64,000 nt of DNA, taken from assembly GCA_037127255.1 (NCBI GenBank), contig JBANSL010000003.1, positions 16,612,314 to 16,676,313 of the forward strand. Direction: 5' to 3'. Below are positions 1 to 11,155 of the stretch, in pieces (position 1 is the stretch's first letter; every line of letters starts with the position of its first letter). Made by a program: the position numbers and the translations under genes. The DNA is from Persicaria tinctoria (taxonomy: Eukaryota; Streptophyta; Magnoliopsida; Caryophyllales; Polygonaceae). Below the pieces are notes generated by a model. It ran no database searches. It was not told the DNA's origin and saw only the letters and a list, made by a program, of their open reading frames with translations.

Positions 1-181
1 AGTTTAGGTATTATGAAAATAGAATGGACACTTACTTAATAACCAATTTAAAATGGATATTTAGCTAATTAGATAGTGTAGATGGACATTTGACCAAATT
101 TATCCATAAATAAATGCACATATCAAATACTACATATATATATCTTAATATTTTTGACAAGTATGACTATGAAATATACTA

Positions 182-1321
182 GGGTGAATTACATTTTTGG
201 TCCCTAACCTTTACCACTTATTTCACTTTAGTCCTCAACCTTTGAAACGTTTCAAAATAGTCCTTGACCTTTCTATTTCGTTTTATTTTAGTCCCCAACC
301 TTTCAAAGGTTGTAAAATAGTCCCTAAGCTTACATTTTTTATTCGTTTTAGTCCCTGATATTAAAATATTATTTGAAATAATTAAAAAAATCACCCCAAA
401 GTTAATTTTGTAATTTTTTTCAAAATATTCATGAAAAAATAAATAATTACAAAAATATTCACACTTTTAAACTATTTACAAAAATATTTATTTTTTGCAG
501 GTCTGACAGAAAAACGCGGTTTGAGACACCGCGTTTCTTTCATATTTTTTTTGTCATATTTTTCTCCAATTTCAAGTTTTTTACCCTATGAATAAAATGC
601 GGTCTCAAACCGCGTTTTTCTGTCAGACCTACAAAAAAATGAATATTTTTGTAAATAGTTTAAAAGTGTTCATATTTTTGTAATTATTTATTTTTTCAGG
701 AATATTTTGAAAAAAAATTCTTTTATTTTAATGTATATAAATAAGTAAATTACCCATAAAAAGAATAATTATAAAACAAATATCCAACTTTATGAATTTT
801 TTTTATGAAAAAGATCTCTTTTATTATTCAAATTCATTATTTTAATGGATTAATACACATATATTGGATCTATGTATTGTTAAATAAGAAAAAAATATCC
901 CACCATTTCTCATAATTAATCACAAGATCTATAAATTTTATGAGAGCTTTTGTGGGAAAAAATGAATGGATAGTTTTAGATAATATGTTCTTATGATAAA
1001 TGCTAAAACAGTTAGAGTATTTTTCAAAATTAAATTTATAGAGTTAGATGATTTTATATAACGTTTCTTTGTATGAATGATTTTATTTAAATTATGACGA
1101 CTTTCGGATGGTTTTTATAATTATTTCAAATAATGTTTTAACATCAGGGACTAAAAATGAATAAAGAATGTAAGATTAGGGACTATTTTACAACCTTTGA
1201 AATGTTAGGGACTAAAATGAAACGAAATAGAAAGGTCAAGGACTAATTTGAAACGTTTCAAAGGTTGGGGACTAAACTGAAACAAGTGATAAAGGTTAGG
1301 GACCAAAAATGTAATTCACCC
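182..1321. mobile_element. Non-autonomous Mutator-like element (MULE/MITE), long TIRs
   Basis: The two ends are long inverted repeats, roughly 182-385 and 1117-1321, starting GGGTGAATTACATTTTTGGT on both strands. Each arm holds several repeats of a 'gtccc(t/c)aacctt' motif. The flanks carry the same 10 bp, aaatatacta, at 172-181 and 1322-1331. A 9-10 bp duplication with long TIRs is the hallmark of Mutator-type insertion. No transposase is visible inside, so the element would depend on an autonomous partner. A related element with its own 9-bp duplication lies at 54731-55831. Confidence 0.85.
411..720. repeat. Inner foldback nested in the Mutator-like element
   Basis: A second near-perfect inverted repeat sits inside the outer element: arms about 411-525 and 597-720 around a 70-base loop. 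The arms meet at a GC-rich block built on GGTCTGACAGAAAAACGCGG and its complement, which stands out in otherwise AT-rich DNA. It may be an independent insertion or the core of the outer element; no separate target duplication was found. Confidence 0.7.
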
Positions 1322-1331
1322 AAATATACTA

Positions 1332-1852
1332 CTACTACCTATTACTACGTTTAATGATAGTGATATAGTTTTTTTCCTTATCTACTATTTACTCGTTTAT
1401 AAGATACTAGAGTAGGTCTCGTCCCGTGTACGGATAATATGTTAATGCAATATTACAAATAATCTAGATAAATTCCAATCAATAAAAATAATAATCTAAA
1501 TATAAATTATGTTTTCCACCAAAAAATAAGATAGATTTAAATAAAATCAGTTCAACAAATGATATATAATATAATTATCTTTTATTTGTATTCTCTCAAA
1601 ATATAAATAAAATTCATATTTATAAGGTAAAAGGTTTTTTTTCCAAATATATCGTTAATTAAATCTCATATAATTAAATAGATAGTTGATTTTTAAAAAT
1701 ATTTTAATATTCTTTTTTTTTATTAAATATTGTATGTAGTAAATATTTATTATGTTAGTTTAGTAAAATATCTATGCACAGATAGATTGTGTTATATTGA
1801 TATAGTTTTTTCCTTATATAATATTTAGTTATTTACTCTTTTTATAAGATTC
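1332..1852. other. AT-rich intergenic DNA, nothing recognised
   Basis: This stretch is AT-rich and stop-dense on both strands. I see no gene, RNA or clear repeat, apart from short similarity to the duplicated block that follows. Confidence 0.5.
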
Positions 1853-2310
1853 TATCCAATTATATGGGTTAATGGTAAAATAAAATAATTATTTAATCAT
1901 TTTTAATTATATATATTAGAACTATTTAATTATTTTTATTATATTTCCTTTTTGACGGGAGAAAGCTTTGCGAGATGCACTCACGGGCCGCCGCGTGTGC
2001 AGATGCACTCACGTGCCGTCACGTAGGCAACAATGCATCGATTTTAGCATATGTATATAGATTTCATCCATCCAATTATATGAGTTAATGGTAAAATAAA
2101 ATATTTATCTGGTCATTTTTAATTATATATATTAGAACTATCCAATTATAGGGGTATTAGATTTCTTTTTTGACGGGAAAAAGTTTTGCGAGATCCTCAT
2201 GCGCCCCCACGTATGCAGATGCACTCATGCGCCGACACGCGGGCGACAATGCATCAGTTTTAGTAACGCACGCGACAATGCATCAGTTTTAGTATATGTA
2301 TATAGATAGG
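1853..2310. repeat. Two-copy direct tandem duplication (about 210-245 bp)
   Basis: Copies at about 1853-2062 and 2066-2310 share in order a 'tccaattatat-ggttaatggtaaa' stretch, an AT-rich block, 'tttttgacggga', a GC-rich block with 'cagatgcactca', and an end 'gcatc.attttagtatatgtatata'. The second copy contains a further short internal repeat of its end. The GC-rich block is unusual for this region. The class of element is not recognised. Confidence 0.7.
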
Positions 2311-2397
2311 TAGATTATAAATTCATTTGTTCATTAAATTCTTATTAATAACTATAAGTGACCTTAGCTTAGACATATGGGTGTGTTTGGCATAGGA

Positions 2398-2910
2398 CAA
2401 GACACCGGACCCTGATGGTTTTCCACCTGAATTTTGTACACTAAATATTGGAATACAGTGGGACCATCTCTTTGTAAGATAATTAAAGCGTTTTTTCACT
2501 CTGGAAATCTTCTCTCAAAAATAAATCAAACATTTATTGCCCTAATTCCAAAAACAGACATCCCTATGAATATTAATCACTACAGATCTAGCAGTCCATG
2601 TAATACAATTTATAAGATAATCACAAAAATGTTAGCAAATAGCTTAAAACCGATCATCCCAAAAATCATTAGTCCTTTTCAATGGGCTTTTGTTAAGGAA
2701 GATCAGTCCAAGATAAAATGTTAATCGCTCATGAAATATTTCCCAACTTTCATAAGAAAAAAGGTAAAAAAAAAAAAAAGTGCTGGATGATATTAAAACT
2801 AGATATGGAAAAAGCTTACAATAAGATTAATTGTAATTATATTGAAGCACTGCTAATTAAGTTTGGATTTCATCCCAAATGGATTAATTGAGTAATGAAT
2901 TGTCCGGGTA
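2398..2910 (+). pseudogene. LINE (L1-type) reverse-transcriptase fragment
   Basis: Translation gives the N-terminal half of a plant LINE reverse transcriptase: a degenerate P-GPDGFPPEF block, then KINQTFIALIPKTD, a decayed version of the NHYRPISL block, ISPFQWAFVK, and ILKLDMEKAYNKIN, the first palm motif. Reading requires a frame change near 2435 and another after 2700, and a stop interrupts the motif near 2890. Both ends are truncated. It is a dead fragment with no endonuclease and no catalytic YADD. Confidence 0.85.
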
Positions 2911-4640
2911 AGCAATTTAAATAAAGCAGAGGTATTAGACACGCCCGAGATATAAGGGGTAGGTTTTTTCATGTTCCAACCATAACTAATACCATGGATG
3001 CCCTTTGGACAAGCCCGGGACATTAGCCTAAGGATTTCTCAAGTTACAAGTCTAATATCCCAGATTTAGAAAATACAAGCCTAGGATATTATGCCCTTTT
3101 TTAATTAAAAAAAAGTGACTTTACAACCCGATTTTATCTAGACCGAGCTATAAAGTGCCTTTATAAAAGAAAGAAAAAGCAACTTTACGGCCCAATCGGC
3201 TGGCCTGGGCTATAAAGTGCCATACAGAGGATGGTGAGGCTGTTGGTGCGCTTGACATGGAAGACGTAGCAAATATTTGGGCTATGTGATAAAATGCTAA
3301 TTTTGCAGTAGTGACCAAACATGGAGAAAAAGAGGAACAACGAAAGGTTCGATCAAAGAAGCTTTGAGTGGAAAATTACTGAACTCCATTGGGACTCGTG
3401 ATCGGGAATCGTGTGCACGGACACTTGTTCGCTAGCTACTCTCGATCCCATCCTTATTGTAGTCCGTTAGGACTCGTGACCGTGGGTCTTGTGCACGGGC
3501 GCTTGTGCACTAGTCTCCTAGCACATAAATCAAGTGTGGTTCCATGCTAAAACCAATTAGCAATAGGAGTAGTAGCTCAGCTTATATAGTAGGCTTTATA
3601 TTTTTTTTATGTGTGACTCTTTTGATCTCTTCAAACTTCAACATGCCCCCGCAAGTGTAACTATGGTTGTTTTCTCTAGTTAATACTTGAACAACAGGTC
3701 TAACATCTAATACTTGAACAACATGATCGAGAGTCAGATAGACTCTTTTACTTTACTGCTCTGATAACATACTAAAGTCTATTGGGACTCACGATCGGAG
3801 TCGTTGCACAAACATTGTGTGTTAGTAACTTAGCACAAAAGCCAAGTGGGGTTTGAAGCATTTCTAGAATTTCACCTATACTTATTACCTCAAGGTGATG
3901 ACAGATGTCCTTTATTACCTACAAAGCCAACTGGGGAGGGCCGAGAGTGTTTATATAAGTTCTTTGCTATTGGTTGGTGCTTTGATGTTCGCGATGATGT
4001 TCGTTCGCGTTGAATGTTTACTATTAAATCGTCGTCTTTAGAGGAAGTTTTCCAGATGATGTTCTTTTCTAGAGACGTTCTTCTCCAATTAAAAGCTTTA
4101 AGAACTCAACTCCGAGGGCTTTATCTCAAGGAGGATTGTTGAGCTCTTCTTTCTCTTTCTAAAATCGGATCCCTTCTTTGAGGCCCTAAGGGGGTATTTA
4201 TAGAGTTGCTAAGCAAACACCTGGTTGGCGACCTCGTGGTTTAATAGAGGACACGTGTAACACATGCCCGGTCTCATGCCAGAGGGTTTGAGTCATTATA
4301 CGTGGCGACGTCAGCGAAGAGGTGCTGGGCCAGCGAGCTGTTTGCTCTTGTTTGTAGGGTGAGATGACGTGGGGACTTTGCTCATTTAGTGTAGGTGGTA
4401 TATTTGCAAGTATCAGAGCCCTGATCGCGATCTACGTGTAGTTCTATAGGAGAGTCCTTTGATCACGGTTCGAATGACAGGGGGCTCGCGATGGATGATT
4501 TTATACCCAGTGTGACTTTTTGCGTTGGGTGACCTATTTATGACGTCTTGCCCTTATTAATTAATGGGGTTATTTTCTAGAGCATCGTCAGGGTTTTGTA
4601 ACACTCTCGTCTCGTCCCACATCGGATATAATAAGGATAT
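2911..4640. other. Degenerate repeat-rich region, possible LTR remnants
   Basis: No reading frame is supported. A block of about 50 bp (tgggactcgtgatcgg and relatives) occurs three times, near 3390, 3470 and 3782. On the minus strand, 3745-3775 resembles a decayed primer-binding site (ttatcagagc). The stretch near 4598-4640 starts tgtaacactc and contains cccacatcgg, which often mark plant LTRs. These are hints only; no LTR pair or target duplication could be drawn. Confidence 0.3.
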
Positions 4641-5892
4641 TAAAAGTGATTTATAAGTTATTCAAACTCTAATCTTGTTACAAGGTCATTGGCTATATGA
4701 TAACTGACTTTAATTATAAAGGGTGATTTCTCATAATTTTTTATATAAGGGGTGGTTATATGGAATACAGTATATTATACTACGAATTTAAGGAGTGATA
4801 CTAAATGGGATTAATGGGAATTGAACTTTTGACATCTTAATTCATTTACTCGTCTTTTATTTGTGAAATTTGAATTTGTGTTTTAATTGGTTTTTTTTAA
4901 TGTTAAATACGATCAACTGAGTTACGGAGTACCTCTCTTTATTGGCATTGGAAACATACCACATGAGGTATAAAAAAGTCATATTGAAAACATACCACAT
5001 ATATAAATAGTCCAAATTGTAAGGTCTATCAATGGATCCTAAGGATACTAGAAATAATAATATTTTATTTCTCTCTTTGCATCACATTATCCTAACATCT
5101 CATTCTTACTTTTCTCACTTCATTAATAGCATCTCTAACATCTCAAAACCCATCATTTACTACCAATTCAATTTATAAATATATCCCTCTCTAATAATTA
5201 TTTTCATCATTCCTACCAAATCAATTTACTATTATAGTATTATACCCACCAATTTTCTGAAATCTAGATTAGCATATTATATTCATTTTCCGTAAAAAAG
5301 TATGATAATTAAATTGATATTGTTTATAAACTAAATAGGTGTCTGTTTTATATATAATTGTATTCATTGGAAAATCATTTTTTTTAAATGGTCAAACATA
5401 TTCAAAATTGATGTTTATATATGTAGAGAAAAATGAATCTAGTATAGTGGTAATTTTTGTTTTTTTACATTTTCGTTGTCGAAATTTGTATTTTGTAAAT
5501 GTAAATACCCAACATGCAAAAAGATCTCAACCATTGATTGCATTTAATCCTAGCCGTCTACAATCTCACCCTCTCCCAGCTCGACACATGTCGCTTTTTT
5601 TTTTCTCAGAAGTGTTGGCGCCAATTTGCAGTGAAACATAGCGTTTCACACATATCTCTCTCTCCAAATGACGCCGTTTTGATATGAGATTTCAGAAGAA
5701 AAAAAAAAATGGAAGTCTGATACGCCATAAATGCAAGCGATACTATCTCCGATACTACCCCAAGGTATCGATAACCATCAATTTCAATCCTCCAACTCTA
5801 TTTTATATTATTATTATTCCAAGTATCGATGTTGATAAACATGCCCTAATATTTCACAGTTTAATAAATCTCACACCTTTGATGGGATTGTT
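4641..5892. other. AT-rich intergenic DNA, nothing recognised
   Basis: Short frames exist but lack any family resemblance or codon structure. A C-rich, promoter-like patch lies near 5520-5660, but no gene follows it. Confidence 0.4.
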
Positions 5893-5970
5893 AAGAGCAA
5901 GGGTGGAGCCAAGAGGGGCATGGGGGAGCATGTGCCCCTCCCTCATCCGACAAATTACCTATGCGTATTC
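5893..5970 (+). mobile_element. One terminus of a hAT-like element
   Basis: The sequence beginning gggtggagccaagaggggc closely matches, base by base over about 65 bp, the reverse complement of the right end of the hAT-like element that stops at 49465, including the inner ccctcatccgacaaa block. This shows a member of the same family begins here. Its other end was not found; the DUF1985 remains downstream could be cargo or coincidence. Confidence 0.5.
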
Positions 5971-7300
5971 TCCTTATCGATAGCTTTGTTTTGATATATA
6001 TTTATAATACGTCATATCCGACATCTGAATAAAAAGTTATAAATGTTCAAAAACTTTAGGTGTATTAAATATTTTAATTTTATTTCAATAAATTATATAA
6101 TACTTTTATATTTTTTTAAATTGATATTCACATATTATAATTCTCTCAAAAGCTTCGAAATCAGAGGTTATATTACTTATTTTGAGAATTTGGTAAGAAG
6201 TTATGCAAGTTTAATTTTTTTTATATCTGGTTATACACTATTACATGTTAAGAATACAACAAGTTAAATATTGACTCATGTTTATTGTATTATGTTTCTT
6301 ATCTTTATTTTGTTAGTTTTCTTTTCTTCATCTATTTTATTTATCTATTATATTTCTTTATCTTTTTAACGGGAAATAATAACAGAATTTTATCATAAAT
6401 CGACATTATATTATGTTAAAATGACATCATTTATTATCGTATTATATAAAAATTATTATACTGCTTTAATCTAAAACGACACCACACCGGCCTCTTGCTA
6501 CAAAATTTCTTGCTCCGCGTGGATAGATAGAGTCACGTCCATACTCCGTATATGTTTCTATCAAAAAAAAAAAAAAAAAGGCACGTTCATGTGAGAAAAC
6601 ATAACTGTCATAAGTCAACCTAAAGTTATATATGAATCTATGAATCGTTTGTGTGTTAATTTGTCGGGTTTTGATGACATGATACATAGTAATAGTATGC
6701 ATGCGATGGTGTTAGATAAATAATTAATAATGTTACTGTATAATATAAAAACTCCATGAGGTGCTTCGATCAATCGATTATTATCTGGCTAGCTAGCAAA
6801 CATTCAAATAGTAGTTATTTAAATACTCCGTAGTTGATGGTTGATTGCCTGATTGGTTACTAAATCCAGCCATTTTAATCAATAATTAACTGCAGACATA
6901 GATCGTTGACCGTGACAACCCCCAAAACATGTTTCCACGAACAAGCCCCTATTGATATATGAATTGAAATATGTAGTAATTCGTCTTGCAATATACTTGT
7001 ACGTATTATTTTGTAGTTTCATCGATTGATTTATAAATAAACGGGGTTTCTATCATAACCTATGTCAAATTGAGAAATATTTCTCATAAATAGATTCGAT
7101 TTAGCCCTTTTTAAATTAGATTATGTGGTTCATATATTCATTTTCTTTTCGGTTTTTCTTTTCCAATAAAATATCCTTATCCTATATCCTTAGGGAACAC
7201 AATAGACAAACCGATAAATAAAATACAAAATCTATTTTTATTTATAAATAAGTTAATCGTATGAAAGTAAATTCAAACAATTAAAACAATGTTGTAGACA
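5971..7300. other. AT-rich intergenic DNA, nothing recognised
   Basis: No supported gene. Short open frames at 6043-6267 (+) and 6466-6702 (-) are AT-rich or cross a homopolymer and resemble no family. Confidence 0.4.
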
Positions 7301-7456
7301 TTGTTATTATTTAGTGGCATGCAAAATGAACGGAAAAGCTTCCATTATATGTAGGCTTGCAAAATACATTAACATCATGCCGATTTTTATAAATGATAAT
7401 ATACATATATATAAATAGTTAAAAATAGACAAAAGAGAATAAACATATAACCTCAA

Positions 7457-8260
7457 ATGCCAGAGGATATCCAAAAGCTCATATACACCCCTTGGTTTAA
7501 AGCCAGTCGAAATAGTAGCTACTCTTTTCAAACTTTTTATCAACTTAATATAAGATTCCCGACTCCATCGATATCTTTCAAACTTCTCAGCATATATCGC
7601 AAGCAAGGGATAAAATTAAAACATCAAACATACCTTTTAAACAACACCACCTTCCCAATCATAAAAAGGTTAGCCATAACTAATTAACTTCATTGTGGAC
7701 TTCTTAGGTTCAAATATGAACATCTTAAAAATATCAAAATATGACACCCTTTTCCTCCCAAAATATTCCATAAATGTAACGGACTTTAAAAGTGTGAGAT
7801 CATATTCAATGACTGGAAGACCAGTTATGATATGAAACCCCAACAAGGAAAACCGAGTAATCAAACCATATAACCTTGACCCAGATTTCCATTTCTTTTA
7901 TTGAAACAACCCCATGCATTAATATTTGATTAACTAACTGGAAATTAAAACGCATTTCGGAATCTTGTACTAAAACTAACCCTAAATAACTATTCTTAAG
8001 ATGCTGAAAATCAGAAGCTGGTAACCCATTTTTAATATCTTCACAAACTTCAGGATGACAATAGATATTAACCCGAGCATGAAATCTCTTCGTATCAGAT
8101 AACCAATAATCAATGTTCTAAAAAACACAAACAAATACACACATATAAAAACAACATGCATATGACAATGAAAAAACATCGGACAAATGATCAGAGGCAA
8201 ATACTCACATTGAACTGCCGTTTAAATGACTCCAAGTCAACATCGAATACAACTTCACGT
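7457..8260 (-). pseudogene. DUF1985-type domain gene remnant (MULE/Ulp1-associated family)
   Basis: On the minus strand, an exon around 8204-8260 ends LESFKRQFN before a gtgagt donor. After an acceptor near 8118 comes RFHARVNIYCHPEVCEDIKN, then a frame change, then RFSLLGFHIITGLP near 7850, then a further piece with FERYRWSRESYIKLIKSLKR near 7590. This order and the FSL-FH-ITGLP motif are those of DUF1985 proteins, which in plants often accompany Ulp1-like proteases carried by Mutator-type transposons. No Ulp1 catalytic domain is visible. At least one frameshift and several stops make it a pseudogene. The family call rests on motif memory; function is unknown. Confidence 0.55.
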
Positions 8261-8839
8261 ATAAGAAGAAGACAATATAGAAGATAACACTTCCTTAAAA
8301 AACAAAATTCAACAATGGAAAAAGTTAAGTAACAAAAGCGGACAAAACCCTAAACAATAAGCAAAAAGAGGGAAACAAACGACAACGAACTACAATGACA
8401 GTGCACAAACCTTCCAATTGCTCTGCATGATTATGCCATTTTTACTGTAACAATTAAAATGGAGAGAGACTATATATTGATGAACGACAAAAACCGAAAC
8501 GAAGAAACATAGTGAAGAGGGAACAACGAAAACTGACCGGATGGATATATACTTAATCTAAACTGCCCGATAGCCCTATACTCAATTGAGGGGGGAGCCC
8601 AATTTCCTCTACTAATATATGTTTAAAAGGTAATATTGGATTATCATTATTTCAACCATTTCGGAATGGTTCACTGAAAATGATTTGCGGGTAGTATCTA
8701 AAGGTCCCCAATTCAAACCCCGGATATAACCGTTCTTTATTTACAAATTCAAGGATTATCATTATTTCGAACTAATTGATGGTATTATGTGATTTTGAAG
8801 CCAAAAATTCTCGATAGCTATAGGATGAGTTGTAAATTA

Positions 8840-9589
8840 TAGGGTTGGCATGGTACGGTAACCACCAAAAAATGGTGATTACCATGTACCAACCACAGAC
8901 TGATGGTATGCAAATTTTCATACCACGTACCAACTACAAGTCATGGTTACCGCATATGTGGTACCCACGACTTGTGGTTACCATCGGTATATTACCATGG
9001 TTACCACGTTGTAATTCTGTTTGTATTTTTTTTAAACCCCTTGGCTACCTTCCGGTAGTTATCAAAGTTATCGAACGATAAAATATGGTTGTCAAAATTA
9101 ATATGGTTACCACATATTAAAAGTTCAAATAAATCAAGTTCACAACCTAAAGTAAAAATCAATTCAAACCAACCAAGTTCAAAGTCTTGAAACAAATCAA
9201 GTTCAATTGTTCAAAAATTCAAAATGTTCAAGCAAGTTCAAACAAAACAAGTTCAAAGTTTTCAAACATTCAAAATGTTCCTACTGTTTCTGGTAGAAAA
9301 AGTATAAAGGACCAGTTTAGGTCAAAATCAAAACACAAAATATAAATTAAAAACATAAAACTTAAAAGTAATAACAATAAAACATTAAATAAAAAAAATT
9401 AATATATATACTTGGTAACCATGGTAACCATGGTATTTAGATTTCATTACCATTACCGTACCATCTTCACGTGGTTACCACCAAGATGGTTACCACCATG
9501 TTGGTTACCACAAGTGTGGTTACCAACATAGTTGGTTTGTGGTTGGTACGTGGTTGGTATGATAATTTCCGTACCATTTGCCAGCCCTA
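8840..9589. mobile_element. Non-autonomous hAT element, 750 bp
   Basis: Ends are TAGGGTTGGCATGGTACGG and, inverted, TAGGGCTGGCAAATGGTACGG. The flanks carry a perfect 8-bp duplication, gtaaatta, at 8832-8839 and 9590-9597, as expected for hAT insertion. Both subterminal zones (8850-9010 and 9415-9570) are packed with GGTAACCA/GGTTACCA and GGTACGTGG motifs in both orientations, probable transposase-binding repeats. No transposase frame is present. Confidence 0.9.
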
Positions 9590-9597
9590 GTAAATTA

Positions 9598-9766
9598 AAT
9601 GCAACCACACGAGCACATTCATTTCACACTTTAGGTTTGACTTTTGACTGCTAATGCATACAAAATCGTTCAACAAGCCCCACGAATTTAATGTCACTCT
9701 CATTAATTATCGATCTCTTAAATTAAACTCGTGATTTAATTTATTTTTATATAGAAAACATCGAGT
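9598..9766. other. Unassigned spacer between hAT and copia elements
   Basis: Single-copy-looking AT-rich DNA. Its last five bases (tgaaa) form the left target duplication of the copia element. Confidence 0.5.
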
Positions 9767-9885
9767 TGAAATGTAATGTTATGTGTTAATTTCCTATGTC
9801 TTGTTTGCTTTATATGTTACATGTAATATTGTGTGTATGCTTGTAACATGTATGTATATGATGATTGTACATATTACATATAGGT

Positions 9886-9888
<3 letters not shown>

Positions 9889-9940
<52 letters not shown>
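9889..9940. repeat. (TA)n microsatellite in the 5' LTR
   Basis: About 26 TA units. The partner tract in the 3' LTR is longer, which explains most of the LTR length difference. Confidence 0.9.
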
Positions 9941-9949
<9 letters not shown>

Positions 9950-10264
9950 GATGCATACTTTAATATATATTCGACTGAGTCGTCTTGAGCTTTATAGCTT
10001 GATCCTCTAACGAATATATATGTATAAAGTATGATGTGATAATACATATGTATAATATATGATATAGCTATATGTATTATATGTATGTACCAAGAGAAAG
10101 GAGCTTACCTCGTTATTGGGCTTAAGCCCATTAGCTGAGACAAGCCCATGAATTGCCGGACTTGGATTGAGGAGCCCATGAGCTTGAAGCCCGCGTGCCA
10201 GCTGCAACCCTAAGTCCGACGCTGCGTTTTGGCTTTTGCTGGCGCTCTCCTTTGGTGACCTAGC

Positions 10265-10271
10265 TATATAA
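10265..10271 (+). promoter_or_regulatory. TATA box of the copia LTR promoter
   Basis: TATATAA about 60 bp upstream of a CT-rich initiator-like stretch; the same box is in the 3' LTR at 16002-16008. Confidence 0.6.
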
Positions 10272-10819
10272 GCTCGCGTTGGAGCTTTTCTCCCGTCGTA
10301 CTGTTTGAGCTCTCTCTCTCTCTCTTCATCTTCTACAAACGCTCTCTCTTCTAGGGTTTGCTAGGGTTTGGTGTTCCTCTCCCTTTGCCTGAAGATCTAC
10401 CGAGCCGGGAAGCGAAGAAGGTGGACGAAAGCATCCCTGGTGGTTCTCTGGTGGCCGGCGCTCCAAGCTCTGGGCAGCAGCTCTCCTTGTCCAGGCGATC
10501 TAGGGTTTGAGATCGAAGACTTCTTCGATCTCTGGTTCCCACACAGGGGGATTTCTTTCTCTCTTGGTTTCTGATCTCATGCATGTCTAGATCTAGGTTA
10601 TTTGTATCTCTTTACTTGATCTGTCCCTGTACGAACTTCTTATAGTGGATTTGGCCAACTCTTGAGGCCCCATGGATGTAGGCTTAGCCGAACCACGTAA
10701 AATCTCTTGTGTTCGTTCTTTGACTTGCGTGTTTAGATCCGATCTGCGATCTCTTGCTCGATTTCTTACGCTTCCGCATATTAGCCTATCTCGTTTATCG
10801 ATCTATAGGTTTTACAACG

Positions 10820-10831
10820 TGGTATCAGAGC
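10820..10831 (+). promoter_or_regulatory. Primer-binding site (initiator Met-tRNA)
   Basis: TGGTATCAGAGC, complementary to the 3' part of plant initiator Met-tRNA, three bases after the 5' LTR end. It would prime minus-strand cDNA synthesis. Confidence 0.9.
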
Positions 10832-11155
10832 TTGAGTGTCGCGTTCTTGATTTCCTGGCTCATTATTGAGTTCTAGGGATAGAGAACGGGTGTAGGGCCT
10901 CGGGCGGACCTAAAAGGCGACATCGCTGGTGCTGCACCCCCCTGCACGACATACCACACCCTTGTTTGCTAGATCTAGGTCTCTGTGCTTTATTTCTGGC
11001 TTCTGGTGTGTAGATCTGAGTGTTTATTGCTTGTTCTTGCAATATTGTGTTAGATCTACTTTGTTACTGTCAAGATTCAAGGTTTTCTTGAATCTAAAAG
11101 TGTGTTGATTCACTTACTAACTTGGTTTCTTTGTTTCTGCAAGGTACTGGTTACT

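Larger units (their letters stand above)
9772..10816 (+). repeat. 5' LTR of the copia element
   Basis: 1045 bp, TG...CA ends. It contains a (TA)n tract at about 9889-9940, a TATATAA box at 10265-10271, a CT-rich stretch just downstream, and a leader with stop-dense short frames. Confidence 0.95.

Noticed and set aside
3745..3775. Possible primer-binding site on the minus strand
   Set aside because: Only 'ttatcagagc' remains and no flanking LTR pair could be aligned.
10351..10584. Open frames on both strands in the LTR, seen again at 16088-16321
   Set aside because: Same frames occur in both LTRs; they lie in leader sequence and resemble no protein.
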